Below the pieces are notes generated by a model. It did no database searches. It was not told where the DNA came from and worked only from the letters and a program-made list of their open reading frames with translations. Positions 45,301-55,355 of a stretch of DNA of 64,000 bases are shown in pieces; position 1 is the first letter of the stretch; each line of letters begins with the position of its first letter. The position numbers were made by a program, and so were the translations under genes. Source of the DNA: Symbiodinium natans (lineage: Eukaryota; Sar; Dinophyceae; Suessiales; Symbiodiniaceae); assembly GCA_905221605.1 (NCBI GenBank), contig CAJNDS010001890.1:498001-562000 (forward strand). Reading direction: 5' to 3'.

Positions 45301-48300
45301 AGCAGATACTCTTGATTCAGGGTTTGGGAGCTTTACAGGTTAGGAGTTGGGAAAATGACCATGAACCCTAGTTACTTAGTTTGAGTTTAGGATTTAGCGC
45401 GTGGAGGCTAAGGTTGGGTGTATAAAACTGGTCGCCAAGACCCAAGCCAACCAGAGCGCTGAAGATGTCCTTTGTGCGCAGGATCCGCTGAACGAGCTGC
45501 ATCTGCTCCGTCGTGTACTGGCGGCCATCCTGGCAAGAGAGCAGGGTGGATCGGGCTTACGGCTTAGCAAAGGGGGGGCGGGGGCGGGCGTGGGGGCTGA
45601 AGGGGGATGGGCCGGGATGGGGGTGGCTTGCAGTTGGGCCTAGCTTTGGTTGGTGGGGTGCTGTGGCGCCCGAAAGGCTGCCGAGAGCCTTGCTCAATCC
45701 TACCGCCAACGGAACAGGAAGTGACGAGGAGGTGTAGGATGAGGCCAGGCTCGACTGTCGGGGTCATCCGGTAACATCAGGGTCGGGCTCTCCACACTTT
45801 GCCACAGTGGCGACTCATCTTGGCCAGGCTGTTAAGGCAAATCCGAAGACGGGGGCCAAAGCCATGAAACAACCACAATTAAACAAAACAACGACAATCC
45901 CGGATCCCTTTTTTGACATGATGATCCTGTCGTGGGGCCCTAACCCTATAAGTTCCCTACACCCAGAATTCCAAGCCCGCAACAGCAAGATGTCAGACGA
46001 GCCATCGCCTACGCTCCCAATACACCTCCCCTAAGGGTCCATGTACCTAAAATAGGGAATACTCGAGCCTCAAAGTACTTCCTATGTCGGGACTTTGAGG
46101 CCCAAGAAAGATAACCAAAACATGGACCCTTAGGGGTCCAAGCAGCCTTTTGAGCTCGACGTGCATTATAACCCAAGGCGGTGTAGGGTTTAGGGCCCAT
46201 TTCGGAGATGTAGCCTCGGGCTTCGTGGGTTACGGGTGGGCACGTGTCCAAGCCGCTGTCTATACCATGCGGAGATTACGGCTTAGGATTTCGGGCTCGT
46301 ACACTTAAGAACCCAAAAAACCACATAAGCGTAAGGATCCTACAAACAGGGTTTTCGGGAATCCCCCTTATAGGGGCCCTTGCACCCCAGTAGTAGGATC
46401 CTTCTGTTTATGTGGTTTTGTTGGGCTATCTACCGACTCGCTTTCGTTCCATGAGAAACCATCTGATTCCACTAAGTTCCCTCAACTTCGTCGGCAGCTG
46501 GCAGCCCCATTGGGTTTACGGTTTAGGGTTTAGGGTTTTGCTCCACAGTAGGGTCCTTAGTGGAACAACCACAACCGTACCCAAACAGTCCTATACCCTA
46601 AGCCCTCAGCCCTGAGCCCTAAACCCTGAACGCAAAGACCTTTAAACCCTAAACCCTAAACCCTATACCCTATAAACCCTAAACCCTAAACCCTATACCC
46701 TATAAACCCTAAACCCTAAACCCTAAACCCTAAACCCTAAACCGTAAACCCTAAACCCTAAACCCTAAACCCTAAACCCTAAACCCTAAACCCTAAACCC
46801 TAAACCCAACCCTAAACCCTAAACCCTAAACCCTCCCGCCTTGCCCGTGCGAACGTTGCTGGAGGCCCCTGACGAGGTCGACGTCGCCGAGGCGCGGTGG
46901 CGGAAGCCCTGGGGGCTCTGTGCGGTATAGGGTTAAAAGGTTTAGGGTTTAGGTTTTAGGGTTTAGGGTTTAGGGTTAAAGTTAAAAGGCTTAGGGGGTA
47001 TAGTATAGGGTTCAAGGGTTTTAGCAAAAAACATAGGGTTAGGGCTTAGGGCTTAGGGTTTAGGCATTTTGGAAATAACCATAGGGTTAGGGTTTAGGGC
47101 TTAGGGTCAGGGATTTGGGTTTAGGGTTTAGGGATGGTTTAGTCTTTGAGGGTTTGGGATTTAGGGTTTGGGGTAGGGTTAAAGGATACTTTTTGAGTTT
47201 GGGGTTTTGGTTTTCATTTAGGGTTCGGGAATTTTGGGTTTGGTCTTCTGTAGTAGGCAGGGTTTGGGGCATATTTGGGCCAACCCTAAACCCTAAACCC
47301 TAAACCCTAAACCCTAAACCATTTGGGCTCGGGGCGTGCACGGGGTGACTGTCTTGGTGTCGGAGAGCGGACGGTGGGCTCAGGATTTCTATTCTTTTCG
47401 GGCATAAACAGGGCCTACTCTGGATCCTAGTAGCCCTAAAGCCTAAACCCTAAACCCTAAAGAGGGGTATCCCTATTTTGGGAAATGCCCTTGTCGGGCT
47501 TGCTAAGAGGGGGGTGGGTGTTGGCGACCCCCCGACTCATGAGGTGCTCCGGATGTCTGTCACAGCATCGTGGCTCCAGGGTTCTAGGGCTTCAGGATTT
47601 GTTTAGAGTTTTAGGGTTAATGGGTGGTTTCAATGTCGATGTTGAGTACGCCTTTGCTTCTGCGTGCATGTCCTTCACTCTTTCCTATGTGAGCCATTGG
47701 CTTTGCGTAACAAGCACCTCGCACCCCAAACCCAAAAGCCCAAACCCTAAACCCTAAACCCTAAACCCCAAACCCTAAACCCTAAACCCTAAACCCTAAA
47801 CCCCGTCCTCGGAGGCAGTGGGATTTCCGTCAGAGTCGCCCTTGGCCGAGGGCGAGGAGGCCCCTGCAGAGGCACCGGCAACCTCCCAGATGAGTTGAGG
47901 AACCCTAAGGGGGAATAGGGTTTAGGGTTCAGGGTTTAGGGCTTAGGGTTTTTAGGGTTTTTAGGGTTTAGGGTTTCTGTTTTGGGGTTTAGGGTACCTA
48001 AATAGGGAATACTTGGGCCTTAAAGTGCTTCCTATATAGGGACTTTCGGGCCCAAGTATAAAATAATGAGGTACATGGACCCTTAGGGGAAGGTCTTGTT
48101 GTAGTAACATGTGCGTCTTGCGTAAGCTCACAGTACACCCTTGCGTTTAAGATGTTCGTGGCTCTTGGTGAAAACTCGCCACCATCCACGTCATCACCAT
48201 CAGCATCATCATCATCATCATCAGCACCATCCTCGTCGTTGCCAAGCGTTTAGACTAGGTATGGGTGGGGGTTTGGGATGGTTTGGGCTTTGCAAGTCAT

Positions 48301-51300
48301 GAAATGGGTGTCGGGGGCTAAGCCCTAAATCCATGTTAGCCCCGCACCTCCTTACGGCACCCTCCAGCAAGCAACCAGATTCACCCAGAACCCTCAACCT
48401 TAAAGCCCCAAACCGCCGTAGCCAAAGACACTTGGGGCTTGAGTCTTAGGATTCGATGGAGTTCGGGTCTGCAATCCAGGCTTAGCCAGGGCGGTTTGTG
48501 ATGCTATGGGGGATATGACCTTTTCCATTTCTTAGAAACAGTACTATAGCGGTGCATGCCAGCCTCATCATACTATAACCCTACACCCTAAACCCTAAAC
48601 CCTAAACCCTAAACCCTAAACCCCGAACCTGCATGATGTCTCTTTGCCAAGAAAACAAGTTCAGGACAAGGGGGCCAATGCCAGGTGGAATGTCCCAAGA
48701 CGTTTCGTGAGCAGAGACCCGCACAAACACCTCCACCCTAGCATGAAAATCTCGTAATACCAGTACTGCCAAAATGCGCCTTTGTACGTTCCCTAAACCC
48801 TAAACCCTAAACCCTAAACCCTAAACCCTAAACCCTAAACCCTAAACCCTAAACCCTAAACCCTAAACCCTAAACCCTAAACCCATGTAAAGAGTGGGAT
48901 GTTTGTATTTGTGGGGCGCGACATGGGGATTCTGTGCGCGCAGGAATCTTGAGGGGCAGGGCATGAATCACAAATCAAAAGCAGGTACCTGTGCTAGAGC
49001 CAAGAGCAACCTGGGAATACACATGGTGCCCTTTTTGCCTTAAAAGGCGCTTCTAAGGGAACCTAGACCCAACAAAAAGGGAATAAGGGCCTACTCTGGG
49101 TCCTAGTGTCAAATGAGCCCTCAATCCTTCTGTAGGCTTCGTAGGCCTGTGCGGCTGCGATCAGTTCGTCGATGGATGTGTCCGTTGGACACATGCGCTT
49201 CGCCTATCCACAAGCAACGTGCTCAAGGCTGAGGAGTCAAGGACGCTGCTGAACCCCTAAACCCTAAACCCTTCCCTGAACCCTACGAGTACACTCTGAA
49301 TCAGGTTCAAAGCTCATCCCAACCGTCAGCACCATGAAATCCCCATGCACTCCACACCCAATCCCTGAGCCCTAAAGCCCAACCCTTGGCTTTTCAAGGG
49401 AAGAAAGAAAGGGACAGGCCGGTCAACGAGGTCATCCCAAAAGCCGCCGTGCTGCCGTTATCGGGAACCTTAAGCCCTTTGAGGCTTCGCCCGGCCACGC
49501 ACGAGAGCCAGACCCGATATTCCTTGAATCCCCAAACCTTCAACAGAAAGATGACCCCTATAATTCTGCGCAACTCCATCGCAAACATGAGCAAAGCCTT
49601 GTTAAATCCTCTAGCTTGGGATGTTCCGCCTTATACGAACAGTCCTTTATTATTAGGGCTATAGTACCCTATAAGAATCCGTATGAAGGTCTGATAGTAT
49701 AAGGGAAACCCCCAAACCAGAACACCCTCAGACTCTGATAAAAGGGGTTTGGCCCCGGGCTTGAATAAAATCCACCGAACAACAGAGCAATCTTGGGGTC
49801 TAAGGGCTGTTTAGGGTTTAGGGTTTAGGGTTTAGGGTTTAGGGCTGTCCCCTGCAAGCGCTAACATCTCCAACGTGCCCCGCAACCTACTCCCTGCAAT
49901 CCCTAAATGACCTAAAAGCCCCATAAACCCTAAAAGCCCCATAAGCCCTAAAAGCCCAAAAGGCCCTAAAAGCCCTATAAGCCCTAAGTCGACAACGCAA
50001 CCCCACAACACCACTCCTTCAGCCATGGAACCTGAGCGCCGGAGCCGAAACACTCCGCTGAAGCAAATCTCCCCTAACCCTCATCCCCGAAACCCTAAAC
50101 CCCCAAAACCTAAACCCTAAACCCTAAACCCTAAACCCTAAACCCTAAACCCTAAACCCTAAACCCTAAACCCTAAACCCTAAACCCTAAACCCCGTGAA
50201 CCCCCCCCCCCCTCCCTCCCCCAACAAAAAATCCACCTTCTGCAGGAGGCGTGTAGCCTTTTCGGCCTCTGGTTTAGCTGGTCTGAGGGTCCTCTAGCAA
50301 GCCTCCCTAAACCCTAAACCCTAAACCCTAAACCCTAAACCCTAAACCCAAAACCCTAAACCCTAAACCCTAAACCCTACACCCTACACCCTGCACCCTA
50401 CACCCCAAACCCTAAACCTACAGTCTGCTGCTTCGCTTCAGGTTTTAGAGATCAGGAGTTTGGGGTGGTCTGGGGGGCCTGAGGGTTAGGGGTTAGGGTT
50501 TAGGGTTTAGGGTTTGGGGTTTAGGGTTTAGGGTTTGGGGTTTAGGGTTTGGGGTTAGGGTTTGGGGTTAGGGTCTGGGATTTGGTGTTCGAGGTTTGGG
50601 GATTTGGGTTTGGGGTGTTTGGGGTTCGGGTTTTGGGGTTTGGGCATTGACAACCCCCACGCACCTAAACAACCTCAAGACCAAAACCCCTAAACCCCAA
50701 ACCCGAAACCGTACACCCCGGCGCTCTTGCACCCGAAAACCCTGCAATCCATACAAACCCCCCTATAAACCCCCAACAAAAACCCTACAAGCCCTCTAAA
50801 TCCCTGCAAACTCTTTCTAAGCCCTGCACACCCCGCAAGCCCCTAGTCCTAAACCCTAGTGCCTAAACCCTAAACCCTAAACCCTAAAACCCTAGGCCTA
50901 GACCCTAAAAACCCGAAACCCTTATAAACCCTAGACCCTAAAACCTAAACCTAAACCCTAAACCCTCAACCCTAAACCCTAAACGCTAAACCCCAAACCC
51001 CAAACCCCAAACCCTAAACCCTAAACCCTAAACCCTAAACCCTAAACCCTAAACCCTAAACCCCACAGAAACCCTTAAACAAAAACAAACAGAAAGCTCA
51101 GCTCGCAGCATCGCCCCCGGCGAGGGCACTCTTGGCGAGCTGCTTGCACTTGTCAATTTCCTCCCCGCGGACCCCAGGGGTTTAGGGTTTAGGGTTTAGG
51201 GTTTAGGGTTTAGGGTTTAGGGTTTAGGGTTTAGGCTTAGGGGTTAGGGTTTAGGGTTTAGGGTTTAGGGTTTGGGTTTAGGGTTTGGGGTTCAGGGTTT

Positions 51301-52264
51301 AGGGCTAGTAGGGAGGCACAACGACTTTGAAAGACATGCCTACCTTGGGCTTTACATTGGCGGTCTGCGCACCTACATTTTGGTGTTTTGGAAGCCTACA
51401 CAAAAAAAAAGAAAAAAGTACAAGCACAAGTTACATACTTCGGGGGGTTTGAGCTTTACAAATAATACCTACTGGGGGGAGGGGGGGTTGTTGAATCCAC
51501 AAGGGAAAACCAGCCTCGGGGATGTAGACGTCTACAAAGGAGAGCTACTACGGGGGGGGGGGGGTGGAAAAAAACTTACGGGTTCCTAGTCGTGGATCAA
51601 GGAACTGTCCCCTATATGTACCCCCTTTCAGGGATTAGGGATTGGGGATTAGGGTTTAGGGTTTAGGGTTTAGAGTTTGGGGCGGGGGGGGGGGTACCTC
51701 ATTCCCGGATGTACGGAGAACCAGTAAAGTCGACCATTAGAAGTGCCTTCTTGAGAGCGAAAAACGTCCATGAAAAGAATAGTCAAGAACCAATTGAGGG
51801 GGCGGGATAAATAACGTCAACTAATCCTATGGTAAACCCCTAAACCCTAAACCCTTAAACCTTGAGCGTAGATTACCCTATCATGCTAAGGGTACCCGTT
51901 TTGGTGTCGGTTGTTGCAAAGGACTCACAAGGAACAAAATGTACTAATGTGGCTAGGAAGCCTAGAAATCTAAATCCTGAGCCCTAGACACCAACCCTTC
52001 AACCCGCAACCCTAAACCTCTCTGGGATCTGGCGTGCTCGGGTTGTCGGTCACCTCTAAATCAAAAAGTTGCGCTCCCTGCTCCCTGCTACACCAGTTGC
52101 AGGACGTGCAGCACAAGTGCACTCTCACACACTCTCTCACACACACACAGAGTCACTCATACTCACACTCCAATAACCCCTGAACGCAACATGGTGGGTA
52201 CAAACCACGCTCAACCTTAAACCATGAAGCCTTCACTTCCCGCCTCTTTGTTCGCCTCCGACAT
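36000..52264 (-). CDS. DnaJ (Hsp40) protein of DNAJB12/14 type, 21 exons, complete
   Basis: Co-chaperone that would stimulate Hsp70 ATPase, probably at the ER membrane. Exons (high to low): 52264-52244, 51160-51105, 50282-50237, 49203-49147, 47882-47808, 46908-46840, 45529-45470, 45061-45005, 44668-44606, 43483-43431, 43213-43147, 42460-42383, 42045-42001, 41713-41674, 40372-40268, 39708-39672, 38583-38520, 38406-38359, 36551-36490, 36298-36272, 36048-36000. They total 1179 nt, or 392 codons plus TGA, in one frame. The start MSEANKE is followed by EIDKCKQLAKSAL and KATRLLQKAKRMCP, matching the family's N-terminal repeat. The J domain starts at YTTEQMQLVQRI and KDYYDILEV, contains the HPD motif (KLHPDKN) and ends at FQCLTDPEKK and VYDTYG. 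EDLFAAFFGGG follows, then a short hydrophobic segment (FQALPVLLLVLLTL) and the C-terminal domain (VPYYVTDDFEEHYS, LPRPACKELE). Introns hold telomere-type repeat and foldback elements. The last two exons (tail) are the least certain. Confidence 0.88.
36585..36800. repeat. long TTTAGGG array in DnaJ intron 18
   Basis: About 30 units with one deletion, starting about 30 bp from DnaJ exon 19. Confidence 0.96.
37058..37200. repeat. GGGCTTA variant array grading into TTTAGGG
   Basis: About eleven perfect GGGCTTA units run directly into TTTAGGG units in DnaJ intron 18. Confidence 0.94.
37520..37602 (-). other. protein-like island inside DnaJ intron 18
   Basis: The minus frame reads LPGFLFDTMLSGFGCLARRK. 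The DnaJ exons 38406-38359 and 36551-36490 join in phase without it. Similar islands lie at 37785-37855 and 38015-38085. They may be alternative exons or chance. Confidence 0.3.
38139..38250. repeat. CCCTAAG variant array
   Basis: About fifteen CCCTAAG units. It is the same variant as at 37058 but inverted, about 1 kb away in the same intron. Confidence 0.94.
38756..38858. mobile_element. foldback family B, in DnaJ intron 16
   Basis: TAAGGGTCCATGTACCTAAA is matched by AAGGTACATGGACC. Confidence 0.75.
39500..39612. mobile_element. foldback family C, in DnaJ intron 16
   Basis: The left arm TACTTGGAGGTTCATGGGTA is intact. The right arm ends GTTAGAAGTAGCC without the CCTCCAAGTAG tip. Confidence 0.68.
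39744..39805. mobile_element. foldback family A, left half only
   Basis: The left arm and centre are present in DnaJ intron 15 (GGGATGTTCCCCCTTATGCT); the right arm is replaced by TTTAGGG-like sequence. Confidence 0.6.
40584..40670 (-). other. protein-like island inside DnaJ intron 14
   Basis: The minus frame reads SMFWQKFSDCFSDYDVCRSN with nearly all third positions G or C. The DnaJ exons on both sides join in phase 1 without it and align to the family without a gap. Confidence 0.3.
40845..41140. repeat. minisatellite in DnaJ intron 14
   Basis: GAGTGGATGGTTGT then CAAGGTCACTGGCC-like and AGAGCACGAGG recurs four times at 70-100 bp spacing. The GGGCCCTGCT filler expands between copies. Confidence 0.9.
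41379..41484. mobile_element. foldback family D, in DnaJ intron 14
   Basis: GTACCTTGTGAACCCAAAGCC is matched by GGGTTTTGGGGATCTTAAGGTA. Confidence 0.72.
41822..41942. mobile_element. foldback family B, in DnaJ intron 13, right arm replaced
   Basis: The left half is intact (AAGGGTCCATGTACC). The right arm runs into a TA and ATAATA microsatellite before CCCTTAGGG. Confidence 0.6.
44130..44202. repeat. CCCTAAA array in DnaJ intron 9
   Basis: About ten perfect units. Confidence 0.95.
44285..44590. repeat. mixed CCCTAAAA and CCCTAAA array in DnaJ intron 9
   Basis: Degenerate octamers pass into about eighteen perfect heptamers, ending some 15 bp from DnaJ exon 9. Confidence 0.94.
44606..45529 (-). 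other. J-domain core of the DnaJ gene (exons 7-9)
   Basis: Three exons carry helix I (DGRQYTTEQMQLVQRILRTK, 45529-45470), helix II start (DYYDILEVPKNANEDVAKK, 45061-45005) and helix II end with the HPD loop (AYRKLALKLHPDKN, 44668-44606). Exon 10 (43483-43431) adds AFKKLSKAFQCLTDPEKK. The HPD tripeptide needed to stimulate Hsp70 is intact. The donors are GA, GA and GC; joining on GT instead would break the domain. Confidence 0.93.
46032..46136. mobile_element. foldback family B, in DnaJ intron 6
   Basis: TAAGGGTCCATGTACCTAAA is matched by AACATGGACCCTTAGGGG. Confidence 0.74.
46304..46428. mobile_element. foldback family D-like, in DnaJ intron 6
   Basis: AACCACATAAGCGTAAGGATCC is matched by GGATCCTTCTGTTTATGTGGTT, and CTTAAGAACCCAAA occurs at the left edge. 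Confidence 0.6.
46635..46835. repeat. CCCTAAA array in DnaJ intron 6 with a higher-order repeat
   Basis: A block CCCTATACCCTATAAACCC is repeated twice at the left; the rest is perfect heptamers. It ends a few bases from exon 6. Confidence 0.94.
47991..48089. mobile_element. foldback family B, in DnaJ intron 4
   Basis: It starts at GGGTACCTAAATAGGG next to TTTAGGG repeat, so the left tip is fused to telomere-type sequence. The right end GGTACATGGACCCTTAGGGG is intact. Confidence 0.74.
48785..48885. repeat. CCCTAAA array in DnaJ intron 4
   Basis: About fourteen perfect units. Confidence 0.95.
49436..49510 (-). other. protein-like island inside DnaJ intron 3
   Basis: The minus frame reads AGRSLKGLKVPDNGSTAAFG. 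The family alignment runs LLQK|AKRMCP straight over this intron, so it is not needed in the DnaJ protein. Confidence 0.25.
49618..49712. mobile_element. foldback family A, diverged copy
   Basis: It lies in DnaJ intron 3. The left end is GGGATGTTCCGCCTTATAC and the right arm GATAGTATAAGGGAAACCCCC. Confidence 0.62.
50105..50195. repeat. CCCTAAA array in DnaJ intron 3
   Basis: About twelve perfect units ending in a C-tract near exon 3. Confidence 0.95.
50855..51062. repeat. degenerate CCCTAAA array in DnaJ intron 2
   Basis: Variant units on the left pass into perfect ones near exon 2. Confidence 0.92.
51180..51300. repeat. TTTAGGG array in DnaJ intron 1
   Basis: It begins about 20 bp from exon 2. 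Together with 50855-51062, the 56-nt exon is bracketed by inward-facing arrays of opposite strand. Confidence 0.93.
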
Positions 52265-52680
52265 GCTGCCGGCCCGCGTGGGAAAAAAGGGATTTGAGGT
52301 CGCACCGACTTCTTCACAGGGTGCGACGTTGGACACCAAAACAACGGCAAAATGCAAGTGGCTGGAAGTGTCAGTTGGTCATCTACCGGTGTGTTGTAGT
52401 GCTTGCCTGGGCATGGCCTTGTCTTTGCTTACCTCGCAGGTGTTAGTCAGTCAGCCAACAAAGATTTATTTGCATGAACCACGCAATCTCCAGGTCTCAG
52501 ACCTTGAGCATTTTTGTCCTGGAACCCGAATCAGTGCAATTCATCTTGTCCATGAAGATTCTACCCAGTCTCTGCCAGAGTTTTCTGGCAAAGAACTCTC
52601 TTTGAGCCACGGAAAAGCCGGAAATAGCAATCAAGCGACAGAGGGCCTTCAAAAACCTGCAGTCCTAAACTAGACCCTAA
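52265..52680. promoter_or_regulatory. gene-free stretch upstream of the DnaJ start
   Basis: About 400 bp without telomere-type repeat lies just 5' of the DnaJ ATG. A plus-strand frame stays open across it for 149 codons, but it overlaps DnaJ exon 1 antisense and has mixed third positions. I read the stretch as 5' untranslated and upstream sequence. No TATA-like or splice-leader acceptor site could be fixed. Confidence 0.35.
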
Positions 52681-53249
52681 ACCTTAAACCTTAAACCTTA
52701 AACCCCAAACCCTAAACCCTAAACCCTAAACCCTAAACCCTAAACCCTAAACCCTAAACCCTAAACCCCTACAAGCCCTACAAGCCCTACAAGCCCTAAG
52801 CCCCTAAACCCTAAGCTGAACCTTTCACTTGCGACGAGAATTCAGGCCCGCTCGGACGACCCTACGCCGTGCAGTTTATATGCTTAACTCTAACTACGTA
52901 CCTCATGTCCCAAACCCGAAACCCTAAGCCCAAACCCTTTGAAGCCCTGCGACCCAAGTCCTTCTAACCCCCGCCGACCCCCCCACCCTCTAAGCCCAAA
53001 ATCCTAAACCCTAAGCCCTAGACCCTATGCCTCAAGCAGGAGTCAGGGCTTAGTGTGATGGATGGTCTTTGGCTCCCAGAACCTCAATCGGTAGGGATTA
53101 GGGCTTCGGCCACAAGACTCTGAAATAGGAGTCTTTCGAGGTTCTACATCACGGTTTAGGGTTTAGGGTTTAGGGTTTAGGGTTTAGGGCTTAGGGTTTA
53201 GGGTTTAGGGTTTAGGGTTTAGGGTTTAGGGTTTAGGGTCCATGTGCAC

Positions 53250-53330
53250 GGGTTTCCGACAGTCTCACCCCACAATTTCCTCAGTCTTCCGTAGGGAATT
53301 GGGGAAGTAGTTGCTCTTATAGGCCCATGT
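53250..53330 (-). CDS. candidate exon ending at a GTGAGA donor
   Basis: The minus frame reads SNYFPNSLRKTEEIV, followed by GTGAGAC, a strong conventional donor. It follows the VLFKPAE exon. No similarity to the next block of that family is clear. Confidence 0.35.
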
Positions 53331-53556
53331 CCCTCAACCCTAAACCTTACCAAGAACCCGTGCTGACCCTACTACCCCCTCGACATTAAACACCCAGAAC
53401 AGGGACCATCTAGGTATGCATAAGACACTGAACCCCAAGCCTTAAACCCTAAATCCTAAGCCCTAAACCCTAAACCCTAAACCATAAACCCTAAACCCCA
53501 AACCCCAAACCCCAAACCCTAAACCCTAAACCCTAAACCCTAAACCCTAAAGGCGC

Positions 53557-53599
53557 CTCAGCTGGCTTGAAGAGTACCGGGCCCAGGTCGTAGCCAAAC
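53557..53599 (-). CDS. exon with VLFKPAE motif, paralogue of the exon at 24434-24472
   Basis: AG|G precedes 14 codons reading FGYDLGPVLFKPAE, and the exon ends GAG|GC. The exon at 24434-24472 (AYSVRPVLFKPAE) ends at the same residue with the same GAG|GC junction, which supports homology rather than chance. The motif belongs to the domain family of the 33-9 kb array. The rest of a full domain is not evident downstream before the DnaJ start, so this copy may be partial. Confidence 0.68.
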
Positions 53600-53629
53600 C
53601 TTGGAATGTCTGGTGAGACAGCAAGGACA

Positions 53630-53745
53630 GGCTAGACGATTCGGGGTTTAGGGTTTAGGGTTTAGGGTTTGGGGTTTGGGGTTTGGGGCTTGGGGTTTGG
53701 GGTTTGGGGTTTGGGGTTTGGGGTTTTGGGTTTGAGGTTTATGGT
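53630..53745. repeat. GGGGTTT variant array
   Basis: About ten GGGGTTT units continue a TTTAGGG run. Confidence 0.92.
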
Positions 53746-54411
53746 TTAGGGTTAAGGGTTTATAGTGTTTAGGTTTCTTTTTCAGAGCTTGGGGGCTTAA
53801 AAGAGACATAGAGTCGTAGAGCTTATAGGCTTCACAGGGTTCAGCAGGTAAGGGCTTAGGGGCATGAGACTTAAGTACACTTATCCCACCAAGGACAACA
53901 TGAATTCTGCATACGAGTCTAAACCCGAAACCCGAAACCCTAAACCCTAAACCCTAAACTAGGCCCCACCCTGTGGGGTTGCCAGGTGTACTATACGGAA
54001 TTTGGAACCCTAGCACAAAGTATAATTTCAGCAGCTTCTTAGGAATTGAAGTACCCAACAATGAAAGAATCCAAGCATCCCTAAGTATAAATGCGAGAAG
54101 AGCAGTCAATTGGCATCCCCTTAACCCTTACCCGAAAACCGCTGGGCACTAAACCGGTCTAAACCCAGGATTGACTCATGCAGAAAGAGTTCTACACATG
54201 TTTGTGCATGATTTCTAAAAGTACCATAGGTTTAGACCCCAAACCCTACACACTGGCTGCAGGCTGGTGCAAATTCAGCGAATATGGGGGTCACCCTAAA
54301 CCCTAAACCCTAAACCCTAAACCCTAAACCCTAAACCCTAAACCCTAAAACCCTAAACCCTAAACCCTAAACCCTAAACCCTACCCCCTGAAAAAAAAAT
54401 CAATATGATGG

Positions 54412-54477
54412 ACCGCCGCAGCGTGAGTGCTGGACATCTGATCAACGAACATCAGGGTGTGCTCCTTGTAGCTCCAC
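54412..54477 (-). CDS. probable exon, unknown protein
   Basis: After CAG|G the minus frame reads WSYKEHTLMFVDQMS and continues STHAAA. Third positions are GC-rich. It lies one exon upstream of the VLFKPAE exon, so it may be part of the same gene. Confidence 0.5.
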
Positions 54478-54826
54478 CTGTTTCGGGATCATGCGTTTTA
54501 GGGTTTAGGGTTTAGGGTTTCGGGTTTCGGGTTTCGGGTTTCGGGTTTGGGCAGGGACTTCCAAACTCTGTAACTCCATCTCCCGAAGCCTCGGGGGGAT
54601 TTGGAGTTGATGGGTTCGGGGGTTCAGGGCTCGGGAGGTTTAGGGAAGGATGATGCGTAGTAGGACTGAAGCTTCCAGGCTCAGCGTTGGGCTTTCGGCT
54701 GTTGGCAGACTGGGCTTGGACACGATTTCCCGAGAGGAGAAACAAAGAGGCCACTGAGGCCACCTGGACCGTTCCTGACTACGGCCATCTCAACAAGACA
54801 CGGTTCAGGGTTTAAGGGTTCAAGTT

Positions 54827-54932
54827 GGGATGTTCCCCCGAATACCAACAGTCCTTAATAGGGATGATAATAGGGGGGGGGGGGGGTACTGTCATCCCCA
54901 TTAACGGCTGTTAGGTGAAGGGGAACATCCCA
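54827..54932. mobile_element. foldback family A, full copy with G-tract
   Basis: The termini are GGGATGTTCCCCC and GGGGAACATCCC. The centre carries an expanded run of about 14 G. Confidence 0.75.
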
Positions 54933-55297
54933 GGCTTCAAGGGTAATGGTATACACAGGGTTTACTGTAGGGAGGCTGCAGTGCAGGCAGACCGACAAAG
55001 ACACAGACAGATGCACACAATGGTAGACACCATATCGAACAAAACACAGCACTACTCCTTTTCTTGATATCATAATATAAGTTGCAGTACATGACAGCAT
55101 GGAGTATGGAGTAACAATGATACTTACAACTACATAACTCCAGTTAGCCATGATAGCAGCCATAGCAAGTATTATCGTTATATGCGCACATACATTCCCT
55201 AAACCCTAAACCCTAAACCCTGAACCCTGAACCCTGAACCCTAAACCCTAAACCCTAAGCCCTCAACCCTAAACCCTAAACCCTAAACCCCAGACCG

Positions 55298-55355
55298 GCC
55301 CCAAGGCGCGCGATGTTTTGCCGACTCTGCTCCTCCTGCTCTTGTGGGGGGAGGG
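55298..55355 (-). CDS. candidate exon, Gln/Glu-rich helix
   Basis: The minus frame reads QEQEEQSRQNIARLGAGL, a charged helical stretch between CCCTAAA-type and TTTAGGG-type tracts. It is supported only by coding look. Confidence 0.42.

Noticed and set aside
52224-52673. 149-codon plus-strand frame
   Set aside because: It overlaps DnaJ exon 1 in antisense, has mixed third positions and shows no recognisable domain. I treat it as upstream or untranslated sequence.
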